In this document: piece after piece, positions 48,820 to 58,991 of the stretch
Layout: the number at the start of each line of letters is the position of its first letter
Numbering within the stretch: position 1 is the stretch's first letter
NCBI GenBank assembly: GCA_019113645.1
Contig: DXGZ01000089.1
Coordinates: 1-64,000 of the forward strand
Source of the DNA: Candidatus Mediterraneibacter vanvlietii
GTDB lineage: Bacteria > Bacillota > Clostridia > Lachnospirales > Lachnospiraceae
Direction of reading: 5' to 3'
Length of the DNA stretch: 64,000 nucleotides
Notes under the pieces: model-generated
What the model was told of the DNA's origin: nothing
The model's database searches: none
What the model saw: the letters and a program-made list of their open reading frames with translations, nothing else
Made by a program: the position numbers and the translations under genes

Positions 48820-49752
48820 ATGGAACACGGGATTAGATTAAGCGAAATAGTAGAAAAAATGGACTTGAAAAATCTGACGCCTGAGGTGGACATGATTGAA
48901 AAAGAAGTCTTCATACCGGACGTGAACAGACCTGCGCTGCAGCTGGCCGGATTTTTCGACCATTTTGACTCAAATCGGGTACAGATTATCGGAAATGTGG
49001 AATATACCTATGTTCAGACGCTGACGGAAGAGCGGAGAGAGGAGATTTATGAAAAATTACTTCAGCATCCGATTCCATGTATTGTATTCTGCAGAGATAT
49101 GGAGCCGGACAAAGTCTTTCTCGAGAAAGCGATAAAGTATGGTGTGCCGGTGTTCAAGACACCGAAGCAGACGTCCGGGTTCACAGCTGAGATCATCCGG
49201 TGGATGAACGTAAGGCTCGCACCGTGTATTTCCATTCACGGCGTCCTTGTGGACGTATACGGTATCGGCGTGCTGATCATGGGCGAGAGCGGAATCGGAA
49301 AAAGCGAGGCTGCTCTTGAGCTGATCAAGAGAGGACACCGTCTGGTAACAGATGACGTGGTGGAGATCCGCAAGGTCAGCGAGGAGACGCTGGTAGGATC
49401 TGCTCCGGATATCACGAAGCATTTCATTGAGCTGAGAGGAATCGGCATTGTGGATGTAAAATCCATGTTCGGTGTACAGAGCGTAAGAGAGACACAGAAC
49501 ATTGATCTGGTTATCACACTGGAGGAGTGGAGCAGGGATAAGGAATATGACCGTCTCGGACTGGAAGAAGAGTACACGGAGTTCCTTGGAAACAAAGTTG
49601 TCTGCCATCGCATCCCGATCCGTCCGGGAAGAAATCTTGCCATTATAACAGAGTCAGCGGCAGTAAACTACAGACAGAAACAGATGGGATATAACGCGGC
49701 TCAGGAGCTCTATAAGAGAGTGCAGGAGAATCTGGCAAAAAAGAGAAAATAA
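48820..49752 (+). CDS. hprK: HPr kinase/phosphorylase
   Basis: IMGESGIGKSEAALELIKRGHRLVTDDVVEI. Confidence 0.96.
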   Translation: MEHGIRLSEIVEKMDLKNLTPEVDMIEKEVFIPDVNRPALQLAGFFDHFDSNRVQIIGNVEYTYVQTLTEERREEIYEKLLQHPIPCIVFCRDMEPDKVFLEKAIKYGVPVFKTPKQTSGFTAEIIRWMNVRLAPCISIHGVLVDVYGIGVLIMGESGIGKSEAALELIKRGHRLVTDDVVEIRKVSEETLVGSAPDITKHFIELRGIGIVDVKSMFGVQSVRETQNIDLVITLEEWSRDKEYDRLGLEEEYTEFLGNKVVCHRIPIRPGRNLAIITESAAVNYRQKQMGYNAAQELYKRVQENLAKKRK

Positions 49753-49794
49753 AAAATATAATAAATATAAAAAAGAGAAGAGGAGAAAGAGAAA

Positions 49795-50733
49795 ATGAAA
49801 TACTGTTTTGGCGTTGACATCGGAGGAACAACAGTAAAAATGGGACTGTTCGAGGAGAATGGAACGATCCTGGACAAGTGGGAGATTACAACAGACACCT
49901 CGGAGGAGGGAAAATACATCCTTCCGAATATTGCCGCATCCATTGAGAATAAGATCGAGGAGCATAAGATCGCAAAAGAAGACATCGCAGGCATTGGCGC
50001 AGGTGTTCCTGCACCGGTTACGTCAGAAGGCGTTGTCAACGGAAGCGCGAACCTGGGCTGGACTTACAAAGAAGTGAAAAAAGAGCTGGAGGAGCTGACC
50101 GGACTGAAAGCAGCGATCGGAAATGACGCCAACGTGGCAGCACTCGGAGAGATGTGGAAAGGCGGCGGCGCCGGAGAGAAGAACATGATCATGGTGACAT
50201 TGGGAACCGGAGTCGGCGGCGGCGTGATCATTGACGGAAAGATGCTGGTCGGAGAGAACGGCGCAGGCGGAGAAATCGGACATCTCTGTGTGAACTATGA
50301 AGAGACAGACCGCTGCGGATGCGGAAACAGAGGATGTCTTGAACAGTATGCTTCCGCTACCGGAATCGTGCGACTGGCAAAACAGAAACTTGGTCAGGAG
50401 ATGAGACCGACGATCCTGAACAAGGAGGACGTCACTGCAAAAGATGTGTTTGATGCAGTGAAAGCAGGAGATGAAGTTGCAAAAGAGATCGCTGTTGTAT
50501 TCGGAAGATATCTGGGATACGGCCTTGCCAACCTGGCAGCAGTCGCTGATCCGGCTGTATTTGTAATTGGCGGGGGTGTTTCCAAGGCAGGCGAAGTGCT
50601 GATCCCTTACATAAGAGAGCCTTATATGGAACGGGCGTTTTTCGCGGATAAGAATGTAAGATTCGTTCTTGCGAAACTGGGCAATGACGCGGGAATCTGC
50701 GGCGCGGCAAAACTGGTTCTTGACAATGAATAA
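49795..50733 (+). CDS. glcK: ROK family glucokinase
   Basis: FGVDIGGTTVKMGLFE; CGCGNRGCLEQYAS ROK zinc motif. Confidence 0.92.
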   Translation: MKYCFGVDIGGTTVKMGLFEENGTILDKWEITTDTSEEGKYILPNIAASIENKIEEHKIAKEDIAGIGAGVPAPVTSEGVVNGSANLGWTYKEVKKELEELTGLKAAIGNDANVAALGEMWKGGGAGEKNMIMVTLGTGVGGGVIIDGKMLVGENGAGGEIGHLCVNYEETDRCGCGNRGCLEQYASATGIVRLAKQKLGQEMRPTILNKEDVTAKDVFDAVKAGDEVAKEIAVVFGRYLGYGLANLAAVADPAVFVIGGGVSKAGEVLIPYIREPYMERAFFADKNVRFVLAKLGNDAGICGAAKLVLDNE

Positions 50734-50771
50734 AAGCATGTTGGCTGTTATTCTTTAACAGAATTTCATAC

Positions 50772-50815
50772 AAAAAAAGGATGTGCGTCTGATGTCAGGA
50801 CGCACATCCTTTTTT
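50772..50815. terminator. Bidirectional terminator between glcK and the PBP gene
   Basis: AAAAAAAGGATGTGCGTC-TGATGTCAG-GACGCACATCCTTTTTT. Confidence 0.85.
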
Positions 50816-50867
50816 GTCATTTATTATTTTTCGTGCAGCTTTTGATCAGAGTTTCTGCGATTTTTTG

Positions 50868-53489
50868 TCAGTCAGTACTCTGGGCAGCAGCGCCGCCGGA
50901 ATCGGATGGAGTATCCGGAGGCGTTTCACCGCCTGTGGAACCTCCAGGTCCCTCAGAACCGTTGCCCGGATCTGTTGAAGATCCCGGATCCGAAGGTGTA
51001 CCCGGATCTGTTGAAGATCCCGGATCTGAAGGTGTTGAGGAACTGCTTCCCGCGTTCGAAGACGAGCTTGATGAACTCGAGGAAGAACTGCTCTTGTTAT
51101 CGTCTTCATCTTCCGGATCTTCCTCTTTTTTGGTAACATGTCCCGCACAGCTCTGTGTCGGTACAGTGCTTGAATCGAAATATTCTGTCAGAGACGGACA
51201 TCCGTTCACTGCGAGAAGTCCGGTCTGAGTACAGATTGTTTTCCTTACCACAGATGAAGGCATCTCGAAATCTTTATCCGGGAGCCCTTCATGGATCCGG
51301 CTCATAATGTTCCGCCAGATTGTCATATGCCATGACTGGCTCAGATTTTCCATGTGTTTGCTCTCATCGTAGCCGCCCCATACAGAAGCTGTGTAGTACG
51401 GTGTATATGCGGAAAGCCATAAGTCTGTACTGTTCTCGGTTGTACCTGTTTTACCTGCCACGTGCATATTGCTCAGACGGGCGGTTGTACCGGTACCGCG
51501 GCTGATAACATCTTCCATTGCGCTTGTCAGAAGATAAGCGGTAGACTCCTTGATTACTTCGTGAGTAGCAGGAGCGGAGTTGTCGATCAGCACGTTTCCG
51601 TCATGGTCAAGAATCTGTGTATAGAGGGTTGGCTCTGTGTAGGTTCCGCCGTTCGCGATTGCCGCGTATGCCGCTGTCATCTCCAGGTTATAGACACCTC
51701 GTGTGATGCCGCCAAGCGCTGTTGACTGAGCGATATCAGACATGCCCGGATAGTTCGGATCATCGTTTACCAGCGTGGTGAAACCAAAGTTTTCAAGATA
51801 TTCAAAGCCTTTTTCCAGACCGACTGTCTCTGTCAGTGTTCTTACTGCGCATACATTCATGGAATGTTCAATCGCATAGCGCACTCGGGTATTGCCTCTG
51901 TAGACGCCGTCCCAGTTGTTAACCTGCTGGCCGCTGGCGTATTTGTACGGCTCGTCCTTGATTGTAGTAGCAAGAGTCATGCCGCATTCATTGAGTCCGG
52001 GCGCGTAGGTGGAAAGAATCTTAAAGCAGGAACCAGGCTGCCTTGTAGAACCGGTTGCACGGTTCAGGGAGAGACTGGTTGTCTTCTCGCCGCGTCCGCC
52101 CACGATGGCTTTCACCTGCCCGGTATACTGGTCCATAACAACAACAGATGTCTGGGGCTGAAGCGTGATGTTGAGGTTCTCGTCAATGTAGTCCCCGGCG
52201 TCTGTGTTGATGCCGAGTGTTCCTTTGTACTCATCCACAGCAGCCTGTGCGTCTTCCTGTGAGCTGAATACGAGCGGGTTGGAATCGTTTCTCGTAGATT
52301 CCAGATAGCTTGCGAGGTTCTCTTTGCTGTAGTTCTCAACAGAACCGTCCGCACGGTAAACTGTGAGCGCGTATTCGACTCCGTACTCTGTGATCGGGTA
52401 GTTTGATTGATCTGCAACCACCTCATCACAGATCTGCTGGATCGCAGTGTCCTGCGTGGAGCGGATTGTAAGACCGCCGCTGTAGAGCAGGTTGTATGCC
52501 TGTGCCTCGGAGTATCCTTTTTCCGTCATAAGATCATCGATCACATCTTCGATCAGAGCGTCTGTAAAATAAGAGTACGGCGAAGCGTCATCGGTTGCAG
52601 CGGATGTCTGAAGAATCCGGTCATAAACCGTATCCGCGATTGCCTCATCGTATTCCGCCTGGGTGATGTAGCCCTGGTCAAGCATATTGCCGAGAACGAT
52701 ATTGCGCCGTTCCGCGTTTGCCTCCGGATTCGTCACAGGATCATAGTACGTAGGATTCTGAGTGATTCCGGCGATAACCGCGCACTCGGAGAGAGTCAGA
52801 TCAGCGACGTCCTTGTTGAAATAGCGGTTCGCGGCAGTCTGTACACCATAACATCCCTGGCCCAGGTTGATCGTGTTCATGTAGGCTTCCAGAATCTGCT
52901 CTTTGCTCATCTCTTTTTCAATCTGAAGAGCGAGATACTGTTCCTGCAGTTTTCGCTCCAGCCGGTCGAAGAACGTCTCCTCGTTGACAAAGTCAGGGAA
53001 TACGTTGTTTTTAATCAGCTGCTGAGTCAGCGTGCTGGCACCCTCTGTGAAGTCAAATCCGTTGCTGATGCCAACGAAACCGGCACGGATAATACCCTGA
53101 AGGTCGATTCCGTTATGCTCGTAGAAACGTTCGTCCTCAACCGCCACGAAAGCGTGCGGGAGATACTCAGAATTCACAGTGATCTCCTCATATGTCTTGT
53201 AGATACGATTGGAATCAGCGTCACTGAGCGATTCAAGAACATTTCCGCTTTGATCGGTAACATAGCTTGTATATCCTTTGGGAAGGATGTCATCTGCCGT
53301 TACAGCTGGTGTGTTGTCTATAATATTTTTCGCAAAGACAGCAGCGCCGATGACACATATGATTCCCAGAAGGAGTATGCAGATGATCAGAGCCTTAAAG
53401 AAACGGACTCCGACACGTTTCTGCTTCCTCTTCCTCTTGGAAGAGATATTCTTCTTTCTCCTGGAAAGATTATTAGTTCCGTAATTCAC
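50868..53489 (-). CDS. Class A penicillin-binding protein (transglycosylase/transpeptidase)
   Basis: EDERFYEHNGIDLQGIIRA, GASTLTQQLIKN, GSTRQPGSCFKIL, KTGTTEN; low-complexity Ser/Pro/Gly/Asp C-terminus; GTG 53489 inferred from SD spacing. Confidence 0.92.
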   Translation of the reverse strand: MNYGTNNLSRRKKNISSKRKRKQKRVGVRFFKALIICILLLGIICVIGAAVFAKNIIDNTPAVTADDILPKGYTSYVTDQSGNVLESLSDADSNRIYKTYEEITVNSEYLPHAFVAVEDERFYEHNGIDLQGIIRAGFVGISNGFDFTEGASTLTQQLIKNNVFPDFVNEETFFDRLERKLQEQYLALQIEKEMSKEQILEAYMNTINLGQGCYGVQTAANRYFNKDVADLTLSECAVIAGITQNPTYYDPVTNPEANAERRNIVLGNMLDQGYITQAEYDEAIADTVYDRILQTSAATDDASPYSYFTDALIEDVIDDLMTEKGYSEAQAYNLLYSGGLTIRSTQDTAIQQICDEVVADQSNYPITEYGVEYALTVYRADGSVENYSKENLASYLESTRNDSNPLVFSSQEDAQAAVDEYKGTLGINTDAGDYIDENLNITLQPQTSVVVMDQYTGQVKAIVGGRGEKTTSLSLNRATGSTRQPGSCFKILSTYAPGLNECGMTLATTIKDEPYKYASGQQVNNWDGVYRGNTRVRYAIEHSMNVCAVRTLTETVGLEKGFEYLENFGFTTLVNDDPNYPGMSDIAQSTALGGITRGVYNLEMTAAYAAIANGGTYTEPTLYTQILDHDGNVLIDNSAPATHEVIKESTAYLLTSAMEDVISRGTGTTARLSNMHVAGKTGTTENSTDLWLSAYTPYYTASVWGGYDESKHMENLSQSWHMTIWRNIMSRIHEGLPDKDFEMPSSVVRKTICTQTGLLAVNGCPSLTEYFDSSTVPTQSCAGHVTKKEEDPEDEDDNKSSSSSSSSSSSSNAGSSSSTPSDPGSSTDPGTPSDPGSSTDPGNGSEGPGGSTGGETPPDTPSDSGGAAAQSTD

Positions 53490-53682
53490 GAATAACATCC
53501 TCCTTTTCAACTCTTATGATTATATCAAAGATACGGGGCTAAATAAAGCAGAAATTAAAATCTTCATATTTTCATAATAAAATACTTTGGATTCTGTATA
53601 CAATGTTTAAAATGTCTGCTATAGTATGAAAGGCGGAGTAATCCGCAGTAATTCAGATGAAAATGCGCAGGAGAGTGATCGG

Positions 53683-54306
53683 ATGGATAGTTACCGTACA
53701 ATAAACGCAGAGGGAACCGGGGAGATCGTGGAGAAAAAATCAAGGTTCATTGCCCGCGCTTTCCCGGTCAGGGATGAAAGCGAGGCGTTTGCTCATCTTG
53801 AAGAGATAAGAAAACAGCACTGGGACGCGCGGCATCACTGCTGGGCTTATGTAACAGGAAGGAATCCCGCGACGGAGAGGATGAGCGATGACGGGGAACC
53901 TGCAGGCACAGCGGGAAAACCTATCCTGGAAGTAATAAGGGGACGGGAACTGACAGATGTGTTTATCGTGGTGACCCGGTATTTCGGCGGGACGCTTCTC
54001 GGCACCGGCGGACTCGTGCGGGCCTACACGGCAGCGGCGGCAGCGGCGCTTTCCAATACTGAAATTATAACCAATATCCGCGGAATTAAACTGAAAATTA
54101 CCACGGATTACACCGGGCTTGGGAAAATCCAGTACCTTCTGGCGCAGAGAAGTCTGCAGATCCTGGATACGGAATACAGCGATCATGTGGAGCTGACGGT
54201 TCTGGTGCCGGATGACGAGCAGGGAGTTCTGTTAAAAGAGATAATGGAAGGCACAAACGGACAGGCTGAGACAGAGACAGTGGAAGAGTGCTGGTTTACA
54301 AAGTAA
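53683..54306 (+). CDS. YigZ/IMPACT family protein
   Basis: KKSRFIARAFPV, HHCWAYVTG, DDGEPAGTAGKPILEVI, VVTRYFGGTLLGTGGLVRAY. Confidence 0.92.
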   Translation: MDSYRTINAEGTGEIVEKKSRFIARAFPVRDESEAFAHLEEIRKQHWDARHHCWAYVTGRNPATERMSDDGEPAGTAGKPILEVIRGRELTDVFIVVTRYFGGTLLGTGGLVRAYTAAAAAALSNTEIITNIRGIKLKITTDYTGLGKIQYLLAQRSLQILDTEYSDHVELTVLVPDDEQGVLLKEIMEGTNGQAETETVEECWFTK

Positions 54307-54340
54307 CGGGGAAAGAAAACAGCAGATAGAAAAAGAAAAC

Positions 54341-54394
54341 AAAATGAGACGCGCCGCATCGACTTTGACAGTCTGTGCGGCGCCATCTCATTTA
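54341..54394. terminator. Stem-loop AAATGAGACGCGCCGCA...TGCGGCGCCATCTCATTT
   Basis: Long inverted repeat between convergent genes. Confidence 0.7.
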
Positions 54395-54462
54395 TATGTG
54401 ATCTGCAATGAAAACATGATTGCTGCCATGCTGTCGTCAACGGACAGCTTATGGCTGAAATC

Positions 54463-55020
54463 TTATGAAAATTCCGGTTCGATCAGACCGAATGAACCGT
54501 CGTTTCTCTTGTAAACAACATTGACTTCGTCTGTCTCTGCATTGGAGAATACGAAGAAACTATGACCGAGCAGCTCCATCTGGAGGCATGCGTCTTCCGG
54601 ATACATTGGTTTGATTCCGAATTTTTTTGTCCGGACGATACGGATCTCATCGTCTTCCGGTGATTCTTCCTCGGATTCGATGAATTCCTTGCGGATGCTG
54701 CCTGTCTCAGCAGCGGAAGTGGGATGCCCCTGATTTCTTGCAACCAGCTTGTTTTTGTATTTGCGCAGCTGGCGTTCGATGATCTCTTCCACAAGGTCGA
54801 TGGATACATACATGTCATTGCTTGTCTGCTCAGAGCGGATAATATTTCCTTTTACAGGGATTGTCACCTCGATTTTCTGGCGGCCCTTCTCCACGCTGAG
54901 AGTTACAGTGATTTCTGTTTCAGGAGTGAAGTACCTTTCAAGTTTTCCTAATTTCTGTTCGATTGAATCTTTGAGTCCCGGTGTCACCTCAATGTTTTTT
55001 CCACTGATGATAAAATTCAT
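54463..55020 (-). CDS. hpf: Ribosome hibernation-promoting factor (long form)
   Basis: MNFIISGKNIEVTPGLKDSIEQKLGKLERYF and C-terminal domain VRTKKFGIKPMYPEDACLQMELLGHSFFVFSNAETDEVNVVYKRNDGSFGLIEPE. Confidence 0.95.
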   Translation of the reverse strand: MNFIISGKNIEVTPGLKDSIEQKLGKLERYFTPETEITVTLSVEKGRQKIEVTIPVKGNIIRSEQTSNDMYVSIDLVEEIIERQLRKYKNKLVARNQGHPTSAAETGSIRKEFIESEEESPEDDEIRIVRTKKFGIKPMYPEDACLQMELLGHSFFVFSNAETDEVNVVYKRNDGSFGLIEPEFS

Positions 55021-55119
55021 GCTGTTCAACTCCTTTTTGTTTATACTTAACATAAACATTTGTAAAAAGCATGTTTATATTATGTAAATATTATAACATG
55101 GAACGGCTTTAATGTATAG

Positions 55120-55156
55120 AAAAAGAATCAATCATTTGGAATGATTGATTCTTTTT
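55120..55156 (-). terminator. Terminator after typA
   Basis: AAAAAGAATCAATCAT-TTGGA-ATGATTGATTCTTTTT. Confidence 0.85.
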
Positions 55157-55179
55157 GAAATCCGGAATCCTGTTCCGGG

Positions 55180-57006
55180 CTATTTCATATTGCTGCGTTT
55201 GCGCATTCTGGAGTCCAGAATTTTTTTGCGGATGCGCAGTGATTTCGGCGTTACCTCGAGAAGCTCGTCTGTGTCGATGAAGTCAAGCGCCTGCTCCAGG
55301 CTTAAGATTCTGGGCGGAGTGAGCCTTAAGGCTTCGTCCGCACTGGAGGAACGGGTGTTGGTCAGATGCTTTGTCTTGCAGACATTGAGCTCGATATCCT
55401 CTGCTTTTCCGTTCTGTCCGATGACCATTCCGGAATAAACCTTTTCGCCCGGTCCGATGAAGAGGGTTCCGCGCTCCTGGGCGCTGTATAAGCCGTAGGT
55501 CACGGATTCGCCTGTCTCAAATGCGATGAGAGAGCCCTGCTTGCGGTACTGGATATCGCCCTTGTACGGCGCGTAACCATCGAAGCTGGTGTTTAAGATT
55601 CCGTTTCCTTTCGTATCGGTCAGGAATTCTCCACGGTAACCAATCAGTCCTCTTGACGGGATGGAGAATTCCAGGCGGGTGTATCCGCCGTTGGAGGAAG
55701 TCATGTTCCTCAGCTCGCCTTTTCTCTGTCCGAGCTTCTCGATGACAACACCGGTGAACTCATCCGGCACATCGATGTAGGCGATCTCCATTGGCTCAGT
55801 CTTTTTTCCGTTCTCATCCGTGTGGTAGAGAACCTCAGCCTTGCTGACCGCGAACTCGTAGCCTTCCCTGCGCATGTTCTCAATGAGGACGGACAGATGG
55901 AGCTCTCCTCGTCCGGATACTTTGAAGCTGTCCGTGTTCTCCATTTCCTCCACGCGAAGGCTGACGTCTGTGTTCAGCTCGCGGAAGAGACGGTCGCGCA
56001 GATGACGGGAGGTGACATACTTGCCCTCCTGTCCGGCGAAGGGGCTGTCATTTACGATAAACTGCATGGCAATCGTTGGCTCGGAAATCTTCTGGAACGG
56101 AATGGGTTCCGGATGTTCCGGCGAGCACAGCGTATCTCCGATGGAAATATCGGAGATTCCGGAGATGGCGACGATCGAGCCGATGGTTGCGTCCTTTACT
56201 TCTACTTTGTTCAGACCGTCGAATTCATAGAGACGGCTGATTTTTACTTTCTGCTGTTTGTCCGGGTCATGATGGTTGACAAGGATCATATCCTGGTTGA
56301 CGGAGATTGTGCCGTTGTCAACTTTTCCGATACCGATGCGTCCGACATACTCGTTGTAGTCAATGGTGCTGATGAGCACCTGGGTCGGAGCTTCGGGGTC
56401 TCCCTCCGGAGCGGGGATATAATCAAGAATCGTATCGAACAGCGGCTGCATATCCTGGCCTTCCTCGTTCATGTCCAGCGAAGCGACGCCGGTTTTTGCA
56501 GATGCGAATACGAACGGGCAGTCCAGCTGTTCATCAGATGCGCCGAGATCGATGAGGAGTTCCAGAACTTCATCGATAACTGCTTCCGGACGTGCTTCCG
56601 GACGGTCGATCTTATTGATGCAGACAATGACCGGCAGGCTTAATTCCAGGGCCTTGCGCAGTACGAATTTGGTCTGAGGCATGGCGCCTTCGAAAGCATC
56701 CACTACGAGGATAACGCCGTTTACCATTTTGAGAACACGTTCTACCTCTCCGCCGAAGTCCGCGTGTCCCGGCGTGTCTATGATATTGATTTTTGTTCCT
56801 TTATAATGGACAGCCGTGTTTTTGGACAGAATCGTGATGCCGCGCTCGCGCTCGATATCATTGGAGTCCATAACGCGCTCCGCGACTTCCTGATTCTCAC
56901 GGAATACGCCGCTCTGTTTCAAAAGCTCATCTACAAGGGTGGTTTTGCCGTGATCGACATGGGCGATGATTGCGATATTTCTTACATCTTCACGTTTTGT
57001 CTTCAT
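55180..57006 (-). CDS. typA: Translational GTPase TypA/BipA
   Basis: [44 protein letters not shown]. Confidence 0.96.
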   Translation of the reverse strand: MKTKREDVRNIAIIAHVDHGKTTLVDELLKQSGVFRENQEVAERVMDSNDIERERGITILSKNTAVHYKGTKINIIDTPGHADFGGEVERVLKMVNGVILVVDAFEGAMPQTKFVLRKALELSLPVIVCINKIDRPEARPEAVIDEVLELLIDLGASDEQLDCPFVFASAKTGVASLDMNEEGQDMQPLFDTILDYIPAPEGDPEAPTQVLISTIDYNEYVGRIGIGKVDNGTISVNQDMILVNHHDPDKQQKVKISRLYEFDGLNKVEVKDATIGSIVAISGISDISIGDTLCSPEHPEPIPFQKISEPTIAMQFIVNDSPFAGQEGKYVTSRHLRDRLFRELNTDVSLRVEEMENTDSFKVSGRGELHLSVLIENMRREGYEFAVSKAEVLYHTDENGKKTEPMEIAYIDVPDEFTGVVIEKLGQRKGELRNMTSSNGGYTRLEFSIPSRGLIGYRGEFLTDTKGNGILNTSFDGYAPYKGDIQYRKQGSLIAFETGESVTYGLYSAQERGTLFIGPGEKVYSGMVIGQNGKAEDIELNVCKTKHLTNTRSSSADEALRLTPPRILSLEQALDFIDTDELLEVTPKSLRIRKKILDSRMRKRSNMK

Positions 57007-57231
57007 AATCTTTTACACTCTTTCCTATATAAATATCTGAAAATTGACAGTATCCGGACGTCTTTCGCCGCCGGGGAGAAAAACGCCAACCCCCTTATTC
57101 TATCATAAAAATCAAATTTTACAACTTTTGTCGAACGATTTGCGGATAAAAATGTTCTAAACAAATCATCTGACTCATACATTTAGTAGTGACTCAAAAA
57201 TACCGCTAAGAGGAAGGGAGAACTACAGATT

Positions 57232-57861
57232 ATGTCAGATAAGATTATTGAGAACAATCAGGTAACAGTCATAGGGGCAGTGGTTTCGGAATTTACATAC
57301 AGCCACGAAGTTTTCGGAGAGGGATTTTATATGGTAGATATCCTGGTGAAGAGACTGAGCAGTTCAAATGACAGGATTCCCGTGATGGTGTCGGAGCGCC
57401 TGATCGATGTGACGGAGGATTACCGGGGACAGTGCATCATGGTGACCGGACAGTTCCGATCCTACAACCGGCACGAGGAACAGAAAAACCGGCTTGTGCT
57501 GTCGGTTTTTGCCCGGGAGATCGAGTTTATTGATGAAGAGCCTGATGGAGCGAGGACGAACCATATCCTTCTGGAAGGGTATATGTGCAAACGCCCGGTA
57601 TACCGGAAAACGCCTCTGGGGCGGGAAATCGCGGATCTTCTGCTCGCTGTGAACCGGCCGTACGGGAAGTCGGACTACATCCCCTGTATCTGCTGGGGAA
57701 GGAATGCCAGATATGCTTCCGGATTTGATGTGGGGGAGCATGTCAGGATCTTGGGGAGAATTCAGAGCAGAGAATATGTGAAGAAGCTTTCTGAGACGGA
57801 GACAGAGACCCGCACTGCCTACGAAGTGTCCGTGAGCAAGCTGGAATGTGTAGATGATTAA
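57232..57861 (+). CDS. Single-stranded DNA-binding (OB-fold) protein
   Basis: EGYMCKRPVYRKTPLGREIADLLLAVNRPYGKSDYIPCICWGRNARYA SSB-like motif. Confidence 0.85.
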   Translation: MSDKIIENNQVTVIGAVVSEFTYSHEVFGEGFYMVDILVKRLSSSNDRIPVMVSERLIDVTEDYRGQCIMVTGQFRSYNRHEEQKNRLVLSVFAREIEFIDEEPDGARTNHILLEGYMCKRPVYRKTPLGREIADLLLAVNRPYGKSDYIPCICWGRNARYASGFDVGEHVRILGRIQSREYVKKLSETETETRTAYEVSVSKLECVDD

Positions 57862-58018
57862 CAGTTCAGCCATGGGGCTGGCTGGGAGAGAAAATCATGC
57901 TCGCATGATTTTTCGAGCTGGCAGTTCCATGAGCTGAGCGCCTGTACATGAGGAAAACAGCGGCGCAGCCGCAGTAAGCACGTCAGTGCGGTTTTCCGAA
58001 TGGCGCGGGCTGAACTGT
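57860..58018. repeat. Family B dispersed repeat, full copy B2 with 11-bp terminal inverted repeats
   Basis: ACAGTTCAGCC (57861-57871) ... GGCTGAACTGT (58008-58018); internal hairpin AATCATGCTCGCATGATT; right ~95 bp matches B1. Confidence 0.88.
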
Positions 58019-58035
58019 AGTAGAATAACTTCGTT

Positions 58036-58083
58036 AAAAGGATATCAGATGTTGAGATTCGGTCTCACATATGATATCCTTTT
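58036..58083 (+). terminator. Stem-loop AAAAGGATATCA...TGATATCCTTTT
   Basis: 12-bp perfect stem ahead of dapB. Confidence 0.7.
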
Positions 58084-58162
58084 CTATATGTGAGGACGTT
58101 TGAAAACTTCCTAAGAAGGACTTTTTGTCCTGTAAAACAGTGAGAATCAGGAGGATAAAGAC

Positions 58163-58921
58163 ATGATAAAAATGATGATGCATGGATGCAACGGCAAGAT
58201 GGGAAGAATGATCACAGAGATCGTAAAAGGGGATGAGAACGCGGAGATTGCAGTTGGCGTGGATGCTTATACGGAAGTCCCGAATGACTATCCGGTTTTT
58301 GATTCAATCGAAAAATGTGACGTGGACGTGGATGTTGTGATTGACTTTTCCAACGCGGGAGCAGTTGACGGGCTGCTGGATTACTGTGTGGCCAAAAAGC
58401 TGCCGGTTGTTCTGTGCACAACAGGACTCTCAGAAGAGCAGCTTAGGAAAGTGGACGAGGCGTCAAAAGAGATCGCGATCCTGAAGTCAGCGAATATGTC
58501 TCTTGGCGTGAATCTGCTTCTGAAATTACTTCAGGACGCGGCGAAGGTTCTTGCTCCGGCAGGGTTTGATATCGAGGTTGTGGAGCGTCATCATAATCAG
58601 AAGCTGGATGCTCCGAGCGGAACAGCACTGGCGCTTGCGGATTCTGTAAATGAGGCTCTTGATAATGAGTACCACTATGTATATGACAGAAGTCAGGTGC
58701 GTCAGAAACGTGATAAAAAAGAGATCGGAATCTCTGCTGTGCGCGGCGGAACAATCGTGGGACAGCATGAGGTGATCTTCGCCGGGACAGATGAAGTGAT
58801 CGAGTTCCACCATACTGCATACTCCAGAAGCGTATTCGGAAAAGGAGCTGTAGAGGCAGGAAAATTCCTCGCAGGAAAAGAGGCCGGCATGTATGATATG
58901 GGAGATGTGATCGGCCTGTAG
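58163..58921 (+). CDS. dapB: 4-hydroxy-tetrahydrodipicolinate reductase
   Basis: MIKMMMHGCNGKMGRMI; VVERHHNQKLDAPSGTAL; RGGTIVGQHEVIFAG. Confidence 0.95.
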   Translation: MIKMMMHGCNGKMGRMITEIVKGDENAEIAVGVDAYTEVPNDYPVFDSIEKCDVDVDVVIDFSNAGAVDGLLDYCVAKKLPVVLCTTGLSEEQLRKVDEASKEIAILKSANMSLGVNLLLKLLQDAAKVLAPAGFDIEVVERHHNQKLDAPSGTALALADSVNEALDNEYHYVYDRSQVRQKRDKKEIGISAVRGGTIVGQHEVIFAGTDEVIEFHHTAYSRSVFGKGAVEAGKFLAGKEAGMYDMGDVIGL

Positions 58922-58991
58922 AAGGCAGGGGAATCTGACTGCAGTGAATATGTAATGCAACAGCGGGGAGAACGATCAGGAGGAACGTATT

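Noticed and set aside
52407-53495. 362-aa plus-strand ORF opposite the PBP
   Set aside because: Antisense shadow; PBP catalytic motifs on the minus strand are decisive.
53683-54306. YigZ/IMPACT gene as part of a novel system
   Set aside because: Common conserved housekeeping gene with no associated unusual neighbours.
55822-56643. 273-aa plus-strand ORF opposite typA
   Set aside because: Antisense shadow of a conserved GTPase gene.
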